Shown in pieces: positions 46,690-58,611 of a stretch of 64,000 nt of DNA (its first letter is position 1; every line of letters starts with the position of its first letter). Origin of the DNA: Acheta domesticus (Eukaryota; Arthropoda; Insecta; Orthoptera; Gryllidae); contig JAHLJT010009419.1 of NCBI GenBank assembly GCA_031308135.1, forward strand, positions 30,780,869 to 30,844,868, read 5' to 3'. A program made the translations under genes and the position numbers. A model generated the notes under the pieces. The model had not been told where the DNA came from. It saw nothing but the letters and a program-made list of their open reading frames with translations, and did not search any database.

Positions 46690-47290
46690 CCCATCCACCG
46701 CCCCCCGGGACACCCTCACTAATTCTCCCACCCGCCCGTCACCTCTCTGGTGTCTGTCTCCACGCCCATCCACCGCCCCCCGGGACACCATCACTAATTC
46801 TCGCACCCGCCCGTCACCTCTCTGGTGTCTGTCTCCACGCCCATCCACCGCCCCCCGGGACACCCTCACTAATTCTCCCACCCGCCCGTCACCTCTCTGG
46901 TGTCTGTCTCCACGCCCATCCACCGCCCCCCGGGACACCCTCACTAATTCTCGCACCCGCCCGTCACCTCTCTGGTGTCTGTCTCCACGCCCATCCACCG
47001 CCCCCCGGGACACCCTCACTAATTCTCCCACCCGCCCGTCACCTCTCTGGTGTCTGTCTCCACGCCCATCCACCGCCCCCCGGGACACCCTCACTAATTC
47101 TCGCACCCGCCCGTCACCTCTCTGGTGTCTGTCTCCACGCCCATCCACCGCCCCCGGGACACCCTCACTAATTCTCGCACCCGCCCGTCACCTCTCTGGT
47201 GTCTGTCTCCACGCCCATCCACCGCCCCCGGGACACCCTCACTAATTCTCCCACCCGCCCGTCACCTCTCTGGTGTCTGTCTCCACGCCC
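46690..47290. repeat. 75-bp minisatellite with alternating variants
   Basis: Eight copies of a 75-bp unit begin with CCCATCCACCG (at 46690, 46765, 46840, 46915, 46990, 47065, 47140 and about 47214). A single variant site alternates in copies 1-6 (CTCCCACC, CTCGCACC and so on), giving a 150-bp dimer repeat. Copies 7-8 break the alternation and each lack one C in the CCCCCC run. The 75-bp period keeps frames open on both strands for about 190 codons, which is not evidence of protein. Confidence 0.95.
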
Positions 47291-47341
47291 ATCCTCCCAT
47301 CACCCCGACGACGCCTTTAAACCCTTTCCGCTTACCTCCGC

Positions 47342-47526
47342 ACACCTCTCACGCCTGCCTCACAGTTTTCTTTCAATTTGTGTGTGCGTAATACGTTCGT
47401 AATATAGATAAAGGGACTCAACTGTTTTATGCTACTGTTTATCACAGGAGAAACCCAATTATGGATATGGAAACCCAATTATGGAAACCCAATTGGCGAT
47501 ATGATGGAGAAGCATGATTTAAAAGT
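47342..47526 (+). repeat. Dispersed repeat C, copy 2
   Basis: It is the partner of 45621-45783 and starts 50 bp after the 75-bp array. It carries a local triplication of an AAACCCAATTATGG motif (47451-47494) that copy 1 has only once. Confidence 0.85.
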
Positions 47527-47589
47527 GCCCACTCACTCACCCCAGCTCGAATCTCAATGAGTAATCTCTCCCTCCTCCATCCTCCATTA

Positions 47590-48128
47590 CCGGTTTGGGT
47601 GGCTCAGTGCATCAATTGTCACCAAAGTGCCTCTGATCGGGAGATTCTAAGGTTCGAGCAAAACGGTGGCAGGATTTTCGACTCCATCTACAGCTTCAAA
47701 TTCAGATGTTGATTGGAGGACAATGCTAGCGGTCGGCTGCACCGACCGGTAGTTTCTCGTGATTTCTACGATCAGAGCCAGGTGAATGCTGGATCAGTAC
47801 CGTAACAAGCGACCACGGTCCGCAATCTTTTCTTTTCTTGCTTCTCCTATCCTCACCCTTCACATGTACACTTACTATTCACTACACTACCACACATGCC
47901 GGGGGAGGAATCAGGAGCTTAGAGCTTGGGCCGTCTGAGAGCCGTGCTCCGCTGATGGGAGATACTTGGTGGTGGAAATCTCCGCAAGCCGTCGTGTAGG
48001 TCGGTACCAATCTCGTCATCTAGCAGAGCAGATAACTGCCATCTCTCGCAATCAAAATCATTCACTTCATTTATTAACGATCTTAGCATTTGATATGCCC
48101 GGAGTCACTAATAAAAGAATAAATAAAT
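47590..48128 (+). mobile_element. SINE family A, full-length copy with intact head layout
   Basis: The head reads GGGTGGCTCAGTGCATC (A-box-like), then AAGGTTCGAGCAA (B-box-like, near 47648), GGCAGGATTTTCGAC, GGTCGGCTGC, GGTGAATGCTGG, ACTACCACACATGCCGG, GGAGATACTTGG, GTAGGTCGGTACC, and ends GGAGTCACTAATAAAAGAAT. The tail here is AATA-rich rather than AATC. Length is about 539 bp. Confidence 0.88.
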
Positions 48129-49250
48129 GTAAAACCCCGGCCCGTCTCTCTCTTTATCAAAAAAACCTCCTTTCTCATTCCGTTCGCGCGCCCGCTCACC
48201 GATCACCCTCCCCTCCACCCTTGACTCTCGTCCTGGCTCTCCCAGAGAGGACGCTTTTCCCCCTTCCCGCCGTAGTTATTTTCGTCATAGCGCTGTGGAC
48301 AGAAATTACCGCGGAAAGCGATTCGGTGATAAGCGAGGGGTTTGATTTGAAAGAGAATTTCCGAGTGATTCTAATAACGGCGCTGCGGCTACAGCGCGTC
48401 TACTGACGGTGCGAAGGATGTACACACGCGTGTGGGTGAAAGCGTTTATCTGCCCCGAGGTCGGGAAGCGGCAATTGGAGGTTGCTGCCAGTCTGAGTGG
48501 CACAGAAGCAGCGAAATCGCTACATACGTCATTTCTTTAGTTGATCTTCTCTCAGGTTCCTGGCTCTATTCTACGGCAGAAAATCACACTGAAAAGATGT
48601 AGAGCCTGTGTTTCGATTTCAATTCCCAATGTGGTTGCTTGTTTTTGGTAACTCTAGGAGTATCTCGAAAGTTGCAAGGTTAGGGCGCATTGAGGGAAGT
48701 AATTTAGCTGTATGACGATGTATACAAAGTGATGACTAGCTGCTTACTGACAGACCCTGCTGGACGGGCATATTACTCCTAAATGACATATTACACAACT
48801 AGTACTTCTTATTCTTCACTATCATCATGATCGTCATCATCAGCTCCTTGTACATTTCAGGAATACAATATTCTAATGCTGGGTCAAAATATCGTCTCAA
48901 TGCACACCCGTTGCAGTGAGTGCCTGTATTTCTAAAAACGATCGGAGTCTCGGCCTATAATGTGAGCGACCTCTCACACTGCACTGTGGGACTGACCCTT
49001 ACTATTTCTCCCTTCCATCACTTTTTAGTGAATGCCTCCTCGTGATTTAGAGTCGATATAGGATTCCAATTTTGGTGCTTTTCCTTCACAAACAAAGTCT
49101 TTCATCAACTCTCTTCATCACTCACTTATCGTCAGTTTTCTTGCCTGTTTTACTTCATCATTCGGCAATGTCGCTACATCTCAAACGCAGTTAACCATTA
49201 CACACTTTGAACTTTTAATAAAACAGTTATACTTTTAGGAGTGCAACTGG
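48129..49250. other. Unique DNA, no gene seen
   Basis: 48150-48270 is C-rich. An ATCATCATGATCGTCATCATCA stretch (interrupted ATC repeat) lies near 48821-48842. No frame is supported. Confidence 0.4.
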
Positions 49251-49269
49251 CCCATGGTTGTCTCCCCTT

Positions 49270-49620
49270 ATTCCGGCTCTGCCCAGACCCGACTTCCCTT
49301 GCCTCTGTCCACCTCCTGTCGCCCCGCCGCGTCCCGCACGGCTCTGCCCCGTCCCGTCCCGTCCCGCCCCGCCGCGCCTCTCCCCCGCGTCTCGTCGCGT
49401 CTCGTCCCGCCCCGCCCGCCCCTCCCTGCCCCTCCCCCTTCCCGGCCCGGCCCCCGACCCTCTCTGCCCTGCCCGGCCCCCTCCCTCCCTCCCTGCCCTG
49501 CCCGGCCCCCCGCCCCTCCCCTGCCCCGCCCCCACCCCTCCCCACCATGCCCAGCCCTCTCCCTCCCTGCCCTGTCCGGCCCCCGCCCCTCCCTTCCCTG
49601 CCCGCCGCTCACTGCTCGCT
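49270..49620. repeat. C-rich low-complexity DNA
   Basis: It is built from CCCGTCCCG, CCTCCCTG and CCCGGCCC words without one fixed period. The minus strand has frequent G runs suited to quadruplexes. Frames of 116-218 codons on both strands are composition artefacts. Confidence 0.8.
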
Positions 49621-49900
49621 GCCGATATTTCAAGCGAATGCGGCCCATTCATCCCGCCCATGAGCCAGATCTGCCCCGCGGCGGCCGCTCGAATTAATTC
49701 AAAGGTCCCCGCCCCCTCTCTGCCCTCCCCTCCACCCTCGCGCCTCAATCCCCGGCCCTTGCGCAGAGCCCGGCCGTTCTCCGCAAAGAGAAGAACAATG
49801 AGGTGCGCTTTATTCGCGCGTTTTTCACGCGCGTGAGGCCGAGATGCGAACCCGCGCCCCCGCACCGCGCTCCCAAAGAGCATTCTTCACAGAGATTCGC
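49621..49900. other. CpG-rich island
   Basis: It contains CCGCGGCGGCCGCTCGAATTAATTC and later TTCGCGCGTTTTTCACGCGCG. It is promoter-like in composition, with no exon supported. Confidence 0.5.
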
Positions 49901-50985
49901 GAGTAGCGACCGACGGCGGAACCAAATATTGCCAATGAAGTAATAATGGTCATGTCAGGGCTTACTACGATGTCAAAGTGGATGGGAATGGAAGAGAAGA
50001 TTAAAAAGAATCATCTACTGTGGTTCGAGACAAAAGTTTCAAAGAACGTTATCTGTAAGCGATGATTTATCTAGTGGAAAGTAATGTAACTGTAAAATAT
50101 TAAATATACTGGAGATAATAAATGTTTTGTTACAAAACGTGTTTAAGATTTTTTTAACTTGTTCATACAAAAGTAATATTAGACTAATTATTTCATTCAT
50201 CAGAGGCGTAGCTTTAAACGAATATATGCTATTTAATTTAAGTCTAATATGAGTAATGTATCCAACCATTTTTCTTCTCACAATAAGACAGAAATAGGAT
50301 ATTAGGTAATTAATTTGACAAAAACTATTTTCAAGCTGTTTCATTTTAACAGAAGCCTATTATTAATATTGCACTATTTTACATTGCACTGATGGAGTAG
50401 ATTTGCAATTCCCTCAACTCTAAAGTTTGAAAGTAATTTAGAGTGTTAATGAACGCCTCCGCAAATATCGCCAAAACGATGATAATCACCAATCAATCAG
50501 CATTACCGCAACACCAAATGTAATGAAGAGCAATTAAGGGCTCACGCCGTGTATCGAAAACTAGATCTAGAATTGATTAATTGGAGTCGAAATATTATTT
50601 ATTTAATGGTTTACAAATGTTGAGAACCACAGAGATAATATTAAAAATGTTATAACAATTTGAAAGATAGAGGTTTTGATTTTAATGTTCTGGGGTAACT
50701 ATCAAATATACCTGCTTAGTCGTTGATATTGAATCTACAAATAGTATTTATGTTTCGTTTCAATACATTAATTTTATTTTATTAATCACCTCTAAAATGT
50801 ACACATCAGGAAGAAATTTAAACTTATCTCAGAAGATCGCTACTCCGTATTGGCGTACATGTGCTTTAATATTGTATGAGGCTTTGGCCCCTGCGAACAT
50901 TCCATACTTAGTGGATCAGCTGCAACCCAACTTACAGTGTTCAGGCTGTGTACTGTGCAATTCACCATTTTAATTTTATTTAAGG
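49901..50985. other. AT-rich unique DNA
   Basis: A 101-codon frame (50039-50344, -) is Ile/Leu/Phe-rich without a motif and is not called. Confidence 0.45.
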
Positions 50986-50986
50986 A

Positions 50987-51100
50987 ATTGAAGGGTTTCT
51001 CAAGAAGAACCAAAAAATTCCAGATCAGGAGATATTTCACCAAGTTATTCCCAACTGGCGATATCTGTTGAGACCTTCCTTTCAGCACATCCGAACAGCA
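50987..51100 (+). repeat. Dispersed repeat B, copy 2
   Basis: It is the partner of 42675-42790: TTTCTCAAGAAGAACCAAAA, AGATATTTCACC, ATTCCCAACTGGCGATATCT and AGACCTTCCTTTCA. The two copies are diverged but collinear. Confidence 0.55.
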
Positions 51101-51625
51101 GACGAACACATTAGAACTGCAGAAAATATTCAATTTTATACATTTTTAAATGTTTCACATCATGTCTTCTTTTCAGAAAATTTATGTTAATTGTATCTTT
51201 GTACCTGATTAGACACAGTACGATTTGCATCTTAAAGGTAAACTTTGAAAAACATGTTTTCATCCAAATTAGAATACAAAGGCCTCTAATTCTTTTATAA
51301 TGTGCATTTTTGAACAGTAATTTTGGTAATGGTTTATTAACAAATACAAATACGTCTTCTTAGATCCGTACGATTATATTGTATACAACATAAAAATATT
51401 AATTTAATTTTACCCAGATTTTGAGGTTCTGCACGTTTCTGACAACCAGAGAGCAGACTTCACATAGCCAGAAAGAAGAGAAGAGGTAAACCTAAAAAAC
51501 GCAGTATAACATCTATAAAGGTTAGGTTTTATAAATTACACTTTGGAAACAAAACCCAGACCAGGGCTCTAATATTGGATGTTATGAACTTTAGAACACA
51601 CCATTTAAGTTATTCACGATGGTAA

Positions 51626-51937
51626 CGTGTTAGGCCGACCTGGATGGCCCAGGTGGCTAGAGCGTGTGCCGACTCAGCGCCTCGGTCCGAAGGATCGCGT
51701 GTTCAAGTTCCTCAGTGAGCACGATTGTTTGTCCCTTGTCTTTCATGAGTGTGAGTTGTCGCGGGAGGCTTTGTGAATCTTCTGACCACAGACCGAGCAG
51801 TTCGCATGTGTACCAAATATAAAGATTAATGTGTTCCCACGAGAGACATAGTGAGTGTCTGGCGAGGATAGCCGAAATCGTCATCCCCTGAAGCTGGGGA
51901 AATCCCCGTGATGAAAAAAGTAAAAAGAAAAAAAAAA
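51626..51937 (+). mobile_element. tRNA-derived SINE, family D, with perfect target duplication
   Basis: The copy is 312 bp long. It has an A-box-like GGTGGCTAGAGCG (51652-51664), a B-box-like GTGTTCAAGTTCC about 50 bp later, a unique body and an A-rich tail with G and GT interruptions. The flanks carry ACGATGGTAA perfectly twice (51616-51625 and 51938-51947), the 10-bp target duplication expected of LINE-mediated retroposition. The perfect duplication suggests a relatively young insertion. Confidence 0.92.
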
Positions 51938-51947
51938 ACGATGGTAA

Positions 51948-53160
51948 AGCATTAGAGTGCAAAATGTTGCGGATTACTGAGAGTCTACCGAATTATTGAT
52001 ATTGAAGTAATAGTCATAATTATATTATTATTTGTTACATTTAAACAGAACAATGACCGAAAAAATCTTTTTGTATCATATTTTAATAGTGTGAATTCTG
52101 CCCAATTCAGGACCCCGATACTTCTGGACAAATAACTTTCTTTTGAACAAATTATTTATAACATACACGATTACAAAAACAATGATTTACATGACGCCTT
52201 TAATTACGGAACAAATTGATTTCAATTATCTTTTTAAGGTAATTCAACTTTAACTAATTAATATTCAATTATGTAATTATTAATTCAGTTTAATTATACT
52301 TCTGAAATGAATTTGTGCTTTCTGAATCTCCCTGTATTTTAGTTCATGATTCCAGAATACTATACGTTGCTATTTCAGAAACATTACAGCGAGTATGTAC
52401 GCTAACATATTGGTCCTTCGAAATCTGTCGAGGTACGTGGTAGAGTGAGCAGCAGTCGTAACCCCCCAAAGAGTCTGCTGCTCATAGGCTGCTAGCTCCT
52501 CCAATATCTTCATGATGATATTTACTTCGCATAAACTTATTTATCACCCTGAACTGAAAAGTTAATTACATTTTAACAGACGAAACTGCATTTGGAAAAT
52601 ACCCAAATCATACGAAAGCTTTCCAAAAATATTGATAAACCACATTATCAGATTGAATTTGAAGGGAACTTGACGCCCTTTTTAAAGTCCATTTTTGCGA
52701 TACCAAATGACTGGGAGGAACGACTGGGGTTTGCCCTAACAGTTGAAAATTTTGGGATGGTTAGAATGTAAAGCACAACAGATCCATTCAAAGAGAACAA
52801 ACATTCTTTCCTAATAATAACTTCGTATTAATTCAGTAATAAATATTCTATGAAAAGTTAAAAATGTTTTCAGTCAAGGAAGAACACTACTATACTACAG
52901 CAGATCAACGGAAACAAAGAGCCACATTGCAAGAAGGAATTCGATCAGTACTTGTCGCCCTCGAAGACACCAAGACAACTCTCGCGCGGTCGTTTGTCCC
53001 GCCCGCGACGCGACGCGACGGTTGAAATATCTGGAACGATTAGAATGCGCGTCCCATGCAGCTTCCACTGCAGGCGAAGAGAACCTACAAACCAGATTGG
53101 ACGTATGGAATCAGAATCGATGGCGCGCCGCGCCCGTATTGAATTACAGATGCCTATCGA
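51948..53160. other. AT-rich unique DNA
   Basis: A small hairpin with perfect 9-bp arms (GAGCAGCAG at 52447-52455, CTGCTGCTC at 52475-52483) is present. No gene is supported. Confidence 0.45.
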
Positions 53161-53337
53161 CATCTCCATTCGCCTCTGCCGCCGCCGCCGTTCGAGAGAG
53201 GGCGCTGCGGGTGACGTCTGGGGCGCGGCCGCCTCGCGCTGGCAGCCGATACGTCACCCGCCCCCGCCCCCACCCGCGCCTCCGCCATCTCGCTGCGGCC
53301 CGCTCGAGCCTCACCCGCTTCACCCCCCGCCGCCGAT
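53161..53337. other. CpG-rich island
   Basis: It has CGCCGCCGCCG, GGGCGCGGCCGCC and CCCGCCCCCGCCCCC words with dense CpG. The 190-codon + frame crossing it is not supported by any motif. Confidence 0.5.
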
Positions 53338-53431
53338 GCTCCATTCTTCCGTTTTTCGTGGTCATGTGCCCCCCCCCTTTCCCCATGCCAGAAATGGGGA
53401 CGCAGCGCGGCGAAAAGTGGAAGAATGGAGC
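53338..53431. other. Long hairpin in copy 1 of the ~340-bp family
   Basis: The arms 53338-53358 (GCTCCATTCTTCCGTTTTTCG) and 53411-53431 are reverse complements at 19 of 21 positions, with a 52-base C-rich loop. Copy 2 keeps a similar pairing (TTCCATTCTTCCGTTTT against AAAAGTGGAAGAGTGGA), so the fold is a family feature. Confidence 0.75.
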
Positions 53432-55665
53432 AGAAGAGTATCGGTACCAATAGTTGAAACGATAGCCCACTACGGTGTTAATCTCGCTAAGATTTTAGTG
53501 GCCATTTTCCGCTTATTGGACTAAAAAATTGCACACACTCTATAAGGTGTGGTGGATCACAAATGTTTCTCTTCTAGATTGTCTTCAAATTGTTATTCCT
53601 TGGGTTGATTAAAGTCGGGAAATTGCCTCCCACACTGTCTACCGCCTTATGCCACATTATATGATGATGCCACATGATGACGGAAGCCTTCAAAAGCCAG
53701 CTCTTTGAATAAATCCAATAAGTTGAGGATGACGATTTCAATTATTACATTATTTGATTACGTCAACAATACTTTAAGAATCCCATAATTCTTGGGTTGA
53801 GTTGGAAAGAAAAGGATATTAAATTTCCAAGAAAATGTCGACACCAGAGGGTTGCCCGCTCCACAGGTTCTTTGTGGTTCCATTCTTCCGTTTTCACGAC
53901 AAGATCCGCCCCCTTCTCCCACGCCAGAAAAGGGGACACAGGACAGCAAAAAGTGGAAGAGTGGAGAAGCAGAGGAGGTATCGGTAGAGCGGGGAGAAAC
54001 GACAGTCCAATTGCGCCGACAGCTTCACTATGATTTACCGCAAATTGAACAAAAATTGCCCAACGACTACTTGCCGGGAGGGGGGGCAAATCTTTCTCAT
54101 TTAACTCGTCTTCCAAATATTATTTCTTTGGTTGAGTTTAAAATACAGGTTATGAAATTCCAAGTGAAGCTGCCAACGCAAGTGGGTTTCCTATTCACTC
54201 TGCGTCACCAATTCTCTGCAGAATAAACAAACATTATATTATATAAACATTATACAGAAATAAACAATATTTTGTTTTTCCCGGCCATGAACCTCCCCCT
54301 CTTCCTCAACCCAGGAATGGGAACGAAGAACAGCGAAATGTGAAAGGATGGAGGGGCAAAATATCGGTCGCGCGCGGTGAAACAATAACCAACTTGCGAC
54401 GTCAACTTCACTAAAATTTGAGTCATCATTCTCCGCAAATTGGACTAAAAATTTGAAGAAGTGTTGGACAGCGAAACTTTCACTTTTACCTTGTCTTCAA
54501 AATATTATTCCTTGGATTGAGTTTGAAAGGAACAAGTATCATATTCCAAGTGAAGGTGTCGCCGCACGTGGGTAGCCTTCCCGCGCTTCCAATGCTCTGC
54601 TGCTCTATTCTTACGTTTTTCGCTGTCATGCGCCTTCCCTTCTCCAATCACAGGAAGGGGGACATAGGAAACCACGAAACATAAGTGGTAAATCACGAAA
54701 CTTTCTCGTTTATCTCGTATTGCAAATATCATTGCAATGTTTCAGTTTTAGATCATTTAAAATCACAGTGAAGCTGTCACCGAAAAGAGTTGACGTGGGG
54801 CGCAGTGTCAACGTAATGATGGTTCTCAAAACATTTTCATTTATCTCAAGTTCAAAATATATATTTAAACAATTTAGTAGAACATCTTTTACGTCATAAT
54901 TTCCAATGTGTGTAAAAATTGAAATAAATCTATGCGTTCTCCAACCGTAACAGAGGTGCTAATGATTTTGTTCGATACCCAGACATTCGGGAAAATTTAA
55001 AACAATGAGAAGTTTTTTTTTACTAAAAATGCAAATATTTTATTGTGTTATTCTGCCTTTTCGCATGACAACTGAATTCTCATACTCAGTCCGTGTCACT
55101 GATGACGACAAGCAATCGTCATCCAACTCTATGGTTTTAAGGAAGAGACTGCCTGCTATTATTTGCCGGTCAGATATTTGCTATTCGCGCGTTACGTTAA
55201 GGAATTGCAACTTTTTTTATATTCTTGGAATCCAAAAAACTTTTATTGCAATATTCGTGAATACTGTTAAAAAATTAAATTTTTGCAGTGTTATACACAG
55301 TATTGTACTTGTCTTGAGGAGTGTGCGTTATACGTTTTGGAAAACCATTTTCGGTTGGTTAGTTTGGAAGCAGTTTGCCGCTTCAGGCCACTAATTGTTA
55401 CTAATATTATTACTATTGCGGCTGCCGCATGTGGACAGTCAATTCACGCCGCGCTATAGATACACTGCTTCACCATTCTTCGTGGCCCAGTATCTCCATT
55501 TCTGTTTGGCCAAAGGGCGATTTGAAACGAAGAAGGCCGTCAAATTCTTATCTCAGAATGATAAATGTAGACTGTCCCCAAAATGTATTACTTTGGTTTA
55601 GGGAAACAATAATTAAAGTTGTAGTGAAGCTGTGAGTGTGGTTGTAGTCGATGCAAGTGAGTTTG
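53338..55665 (+). repeat. Decayed ~340-bp tandem repeat family with internal hairpins
   Basis: At least five diverged copies occur in the same orientation, starting near 53338, 53876, 54262, 54603 and 55420. Shared landmarks, in order, are CCATTCTTCCGTTTT; a C-rich stretch followed by CCAGGAATGGGGAC-like DNA; GTGGAAGAATGGAG; GAAACGACAGCC; GTCAACTTCACTA; CCGCAAATTGGAC; TTATTCCTTGGATTGAG; and CCAAGTGAAG. Copies 3 and 4 begin 335-345 bp apart. Larger spacings hold insertions. No open frame is conserved between copies. Confidence 0.8.
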
Positions 55666-57463
55666 TCCAACACATTTTTCACAGATTAATGTTGAGTACC
55701 AATAACATTGTAGAATATTACGATTTTCAAAAGACGAGTTTCTAGCACAGTGTAAGTTTTGAAACTTAGTAACTTGAAGAAACTTCACAATAAGCAATAC
55801 TGTAAGAATTTGTAATGGTTGAAAGTGAAGAGAAATTAATTTACTGTTCCCAATTTTAGAGCCTCAAATCCAATACTACCCTTAAGGCATTAGCAAACAA
55901 TCATCACATTTAAACGATTTTTGTAACCTATAGTACTCTTTTTGATACATATATAAGTTAGTTCTCATAAAGTTATATATGCATAAGATATTTTAACAAA
56001 TACTATTTTTTATTAATTTCTATCTTCTTGTGAAGCAAATTATTTTACTCGAGGGTACAATATCTGTTTAAATATGTTTTCTGGCGATTTAAGTTTATCT
56101 TAAGTCTATTATACCCTATAATTTTACTACGCTTTTTGCAATATATTTCGCAATCTGTGCTGAACTTGCTATCAACTTCATCTACTCTGTCAAATATTTA
56201 AAGTGTATGTACTCGTCATATATTTTATCTTAGTTATGCATAAAGTTAAATTGTAGAACGAGATCGAGTTCTGAAAAACTAGGCAAGCTGCTGTGGACAT
56301 GTGTATTTCACTGTACCTCGCTCACATCTCTTCGTGAAGATTTCCAATTTTATACACTGACATTTGGAAAGGGGTAGATGTAATATGACGGCGTTCCAAG
56401 AACAGGTAATATCGAAAAAAACAGCAATTTTTTTCGAAGAAAAATTAACGAAAGGACGGAGAGGAAAAAGAAGCCAAGCACCAAGAAAATTGCGGAAGGT
56501 TCTCCATTTCTCGGAGCGTTTGATGGAAATCCCCGCAAACACGCTAAACTCTCCTGAGAGATGGGAGCGAAGTAATGCATTAAGCTCTTCACTGTGCCGG
56601 CGTCTGAACTGTTAGATGGATGCAGCCCATTTGGGAGAAAATGAGGAACAATTTCTACCTTAGATTTTTTTACAGCTTCTGCTGAGTGAAACTATTGTTA
56701 CTTAAAGATAAGAATGTATTGCAAATTATTATTTCCCATTGAAAATGAAAACAATATTGGAACACTGTCATAAAAATTAATCATTACAATTTTTAATTAA
56801 AGATTGTAAATACCTTTCTGCAATTGTATAGCACTAGAGATTTATATCGTGGAATTTATGTATCTCTTGAGATCACGCAATCATTAAATAGCATTCTTAA
56901 AAGCTCATTTTCGAAGTGCCATGCTCATAAATCAAATTGCCTTTTCCCGTAGGGCACACTAAATCCCACGTCGGGAGTCACGGCACAAACCACTTTCCTC
57001 TACACGTATTCCAGTAAAATTTCATAATTCAATAAATTTCATAATTTTGGACCCACTATTTATTTCAAAATAAATTCCTATCACTTAATATTTTATTAAT
57101 ATATATGATTATGATTATATGGATTGAGGATATAGTTGTTCCTTTCTGCAGGTAATGAAGATAATTTAATTTTAATTTAAAAATATAAATATATTAAATA
57201 TTTTTAATTTATTATTTTTAAATGAAAATTTTACTTGAAGATTATAGTCTCTTCGTATCTCATATTCTTTAATCATGGATATTTTAAATATCTTGCTGTA
57301 CATTTGAAAAATAGTTGTAGTTACGATAGTATTAAAATAGAAAACAAAGTCTTCTGTAAAGCACTATCGGTACATGTTTTATAGGCATTTTCAAGTATTT
57401 AATATAATAAATATGTAAAAAAAAACGGCTAAATGTTATCTACTACTAATAAAAGCTCAACGG

Positions 57464-57466
<3 letters not shown>
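55666..57466. other. AT-rich unique DNA, nothing recognised
   Basis: Frames at 56279-56615 on both strands overlap one another and have no motif. Confidence 0.45.

Positions 57467-57506
<40 letters not shown>
57467..57506. repeat. (AT)n microsatellite
   Basis: It is an uninterrupted AT run of about 20 units. Confidence 0.95.
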
Positions 57507-57507
<1 letters not shown>

Positions 57508-58611
57508 CTGCCAGAATTATATTTTAAAATCAATAATAACGGCTTTAACCTGTAAATGCTCGCAATAGATCTGTGAGATCCAAGCCACAGCATTTTAATG
57601 TCCCTGAATTATTGGGATGCATTAGTCGTCTGATATTTCATGTATTCCTTTATTTTACTTTTTTGAGATCGTGTGGCCGTTTATTTTTATACTTTCACTG
57701 AATCATTTCCAGTGGGAATTTTGAAACATGATCGCTGCGCTGCGCAATAACTGTCATACATGTTGGGTACAATGGCGCCACTGCATTGTGAACTCTTAGA
57801 CTGAGCGGTATGTTTCATGGCATTATTTTCAGCCGTGTCTGTGACAAGTGCCAATCCAGAAAATGCAATCATTTGCCTTATCTACAATCGACTGTCACAA
57901 TTTCTTACCAAAGAGAAAGAATAAACGCAGGAGACGTCTGTAGGGAAATGAAAAAAATGCGAACTTTATAAAATGAAAAAAAAGGCAGAATTTCTGTATA
58001 TTTTTGTGAAAAAGTAAAGTATATGTATTTGTTTAGAACATGCCAAATTATTTGTGGAAATTTTTCGAAATATTATTTAATACGATAATAAGATGCTTAA
58101 TGATTTTTGCGTGAACTTTGTCTATTTTTACTTTTCTCAACACAAGTATTCAGACAAGAACTCTGGAGTGTAAGATTCATTAACAATTGCATTGGGGGAC
58201 ATGTACAAACTAAATAAAATACGCATTTCAGTAAATAGAGATTTATATCATTAGTATTCACAAAACGTTGCAGCTGTATCTGAGAGATACATTGCGGGCA
58301 CTGGCGTGGGTCTGCCTATTGCAGGCAGTCGCGGGTTAAAAAATATGAAATGGGTTCATATTGTACCCACTCAGTAAAGGGTCAAGCTCTTCGTCTGAAA
58401 GGCACAGTAAAGTGGCACACGCCAGCCCTAAGCGCAAGGTTTCCTCTAATTAGCGCAAACGGCGTCTCCGGGCTCGGAGTCTTCAGGGGAAGCCTTCTGT
58501 CTCCTGCTGTTGCCGGTTGCACCTGTTAAACGTGCCACGGATATTCGATTTTATTATTTCATATTATTCTGATTACGGTTAGTGTCAGCTACGTCATTAC
58601 TTCAATATGGA
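57507..58611. other. AT-rich unique DNA, nothing recognised
   Basis: 58280-58530 is less AT-rich and has TCTAATTAGCGCAAACGGCG, which could be regulatory. No frame is supported. Confidence 0.4.

Noticed and set aside
49227..49883. Gly/Arg- and Pro-rich frames on both strands
   Set aside because: They lie on C-rich low-complexity DNA where stop codons are rare.
55005..55394. 129-codon frame (+)
   Set aside because: No family motif. It lies between members of the decayed ~340-bp repeat, and the composition is unremarkable.
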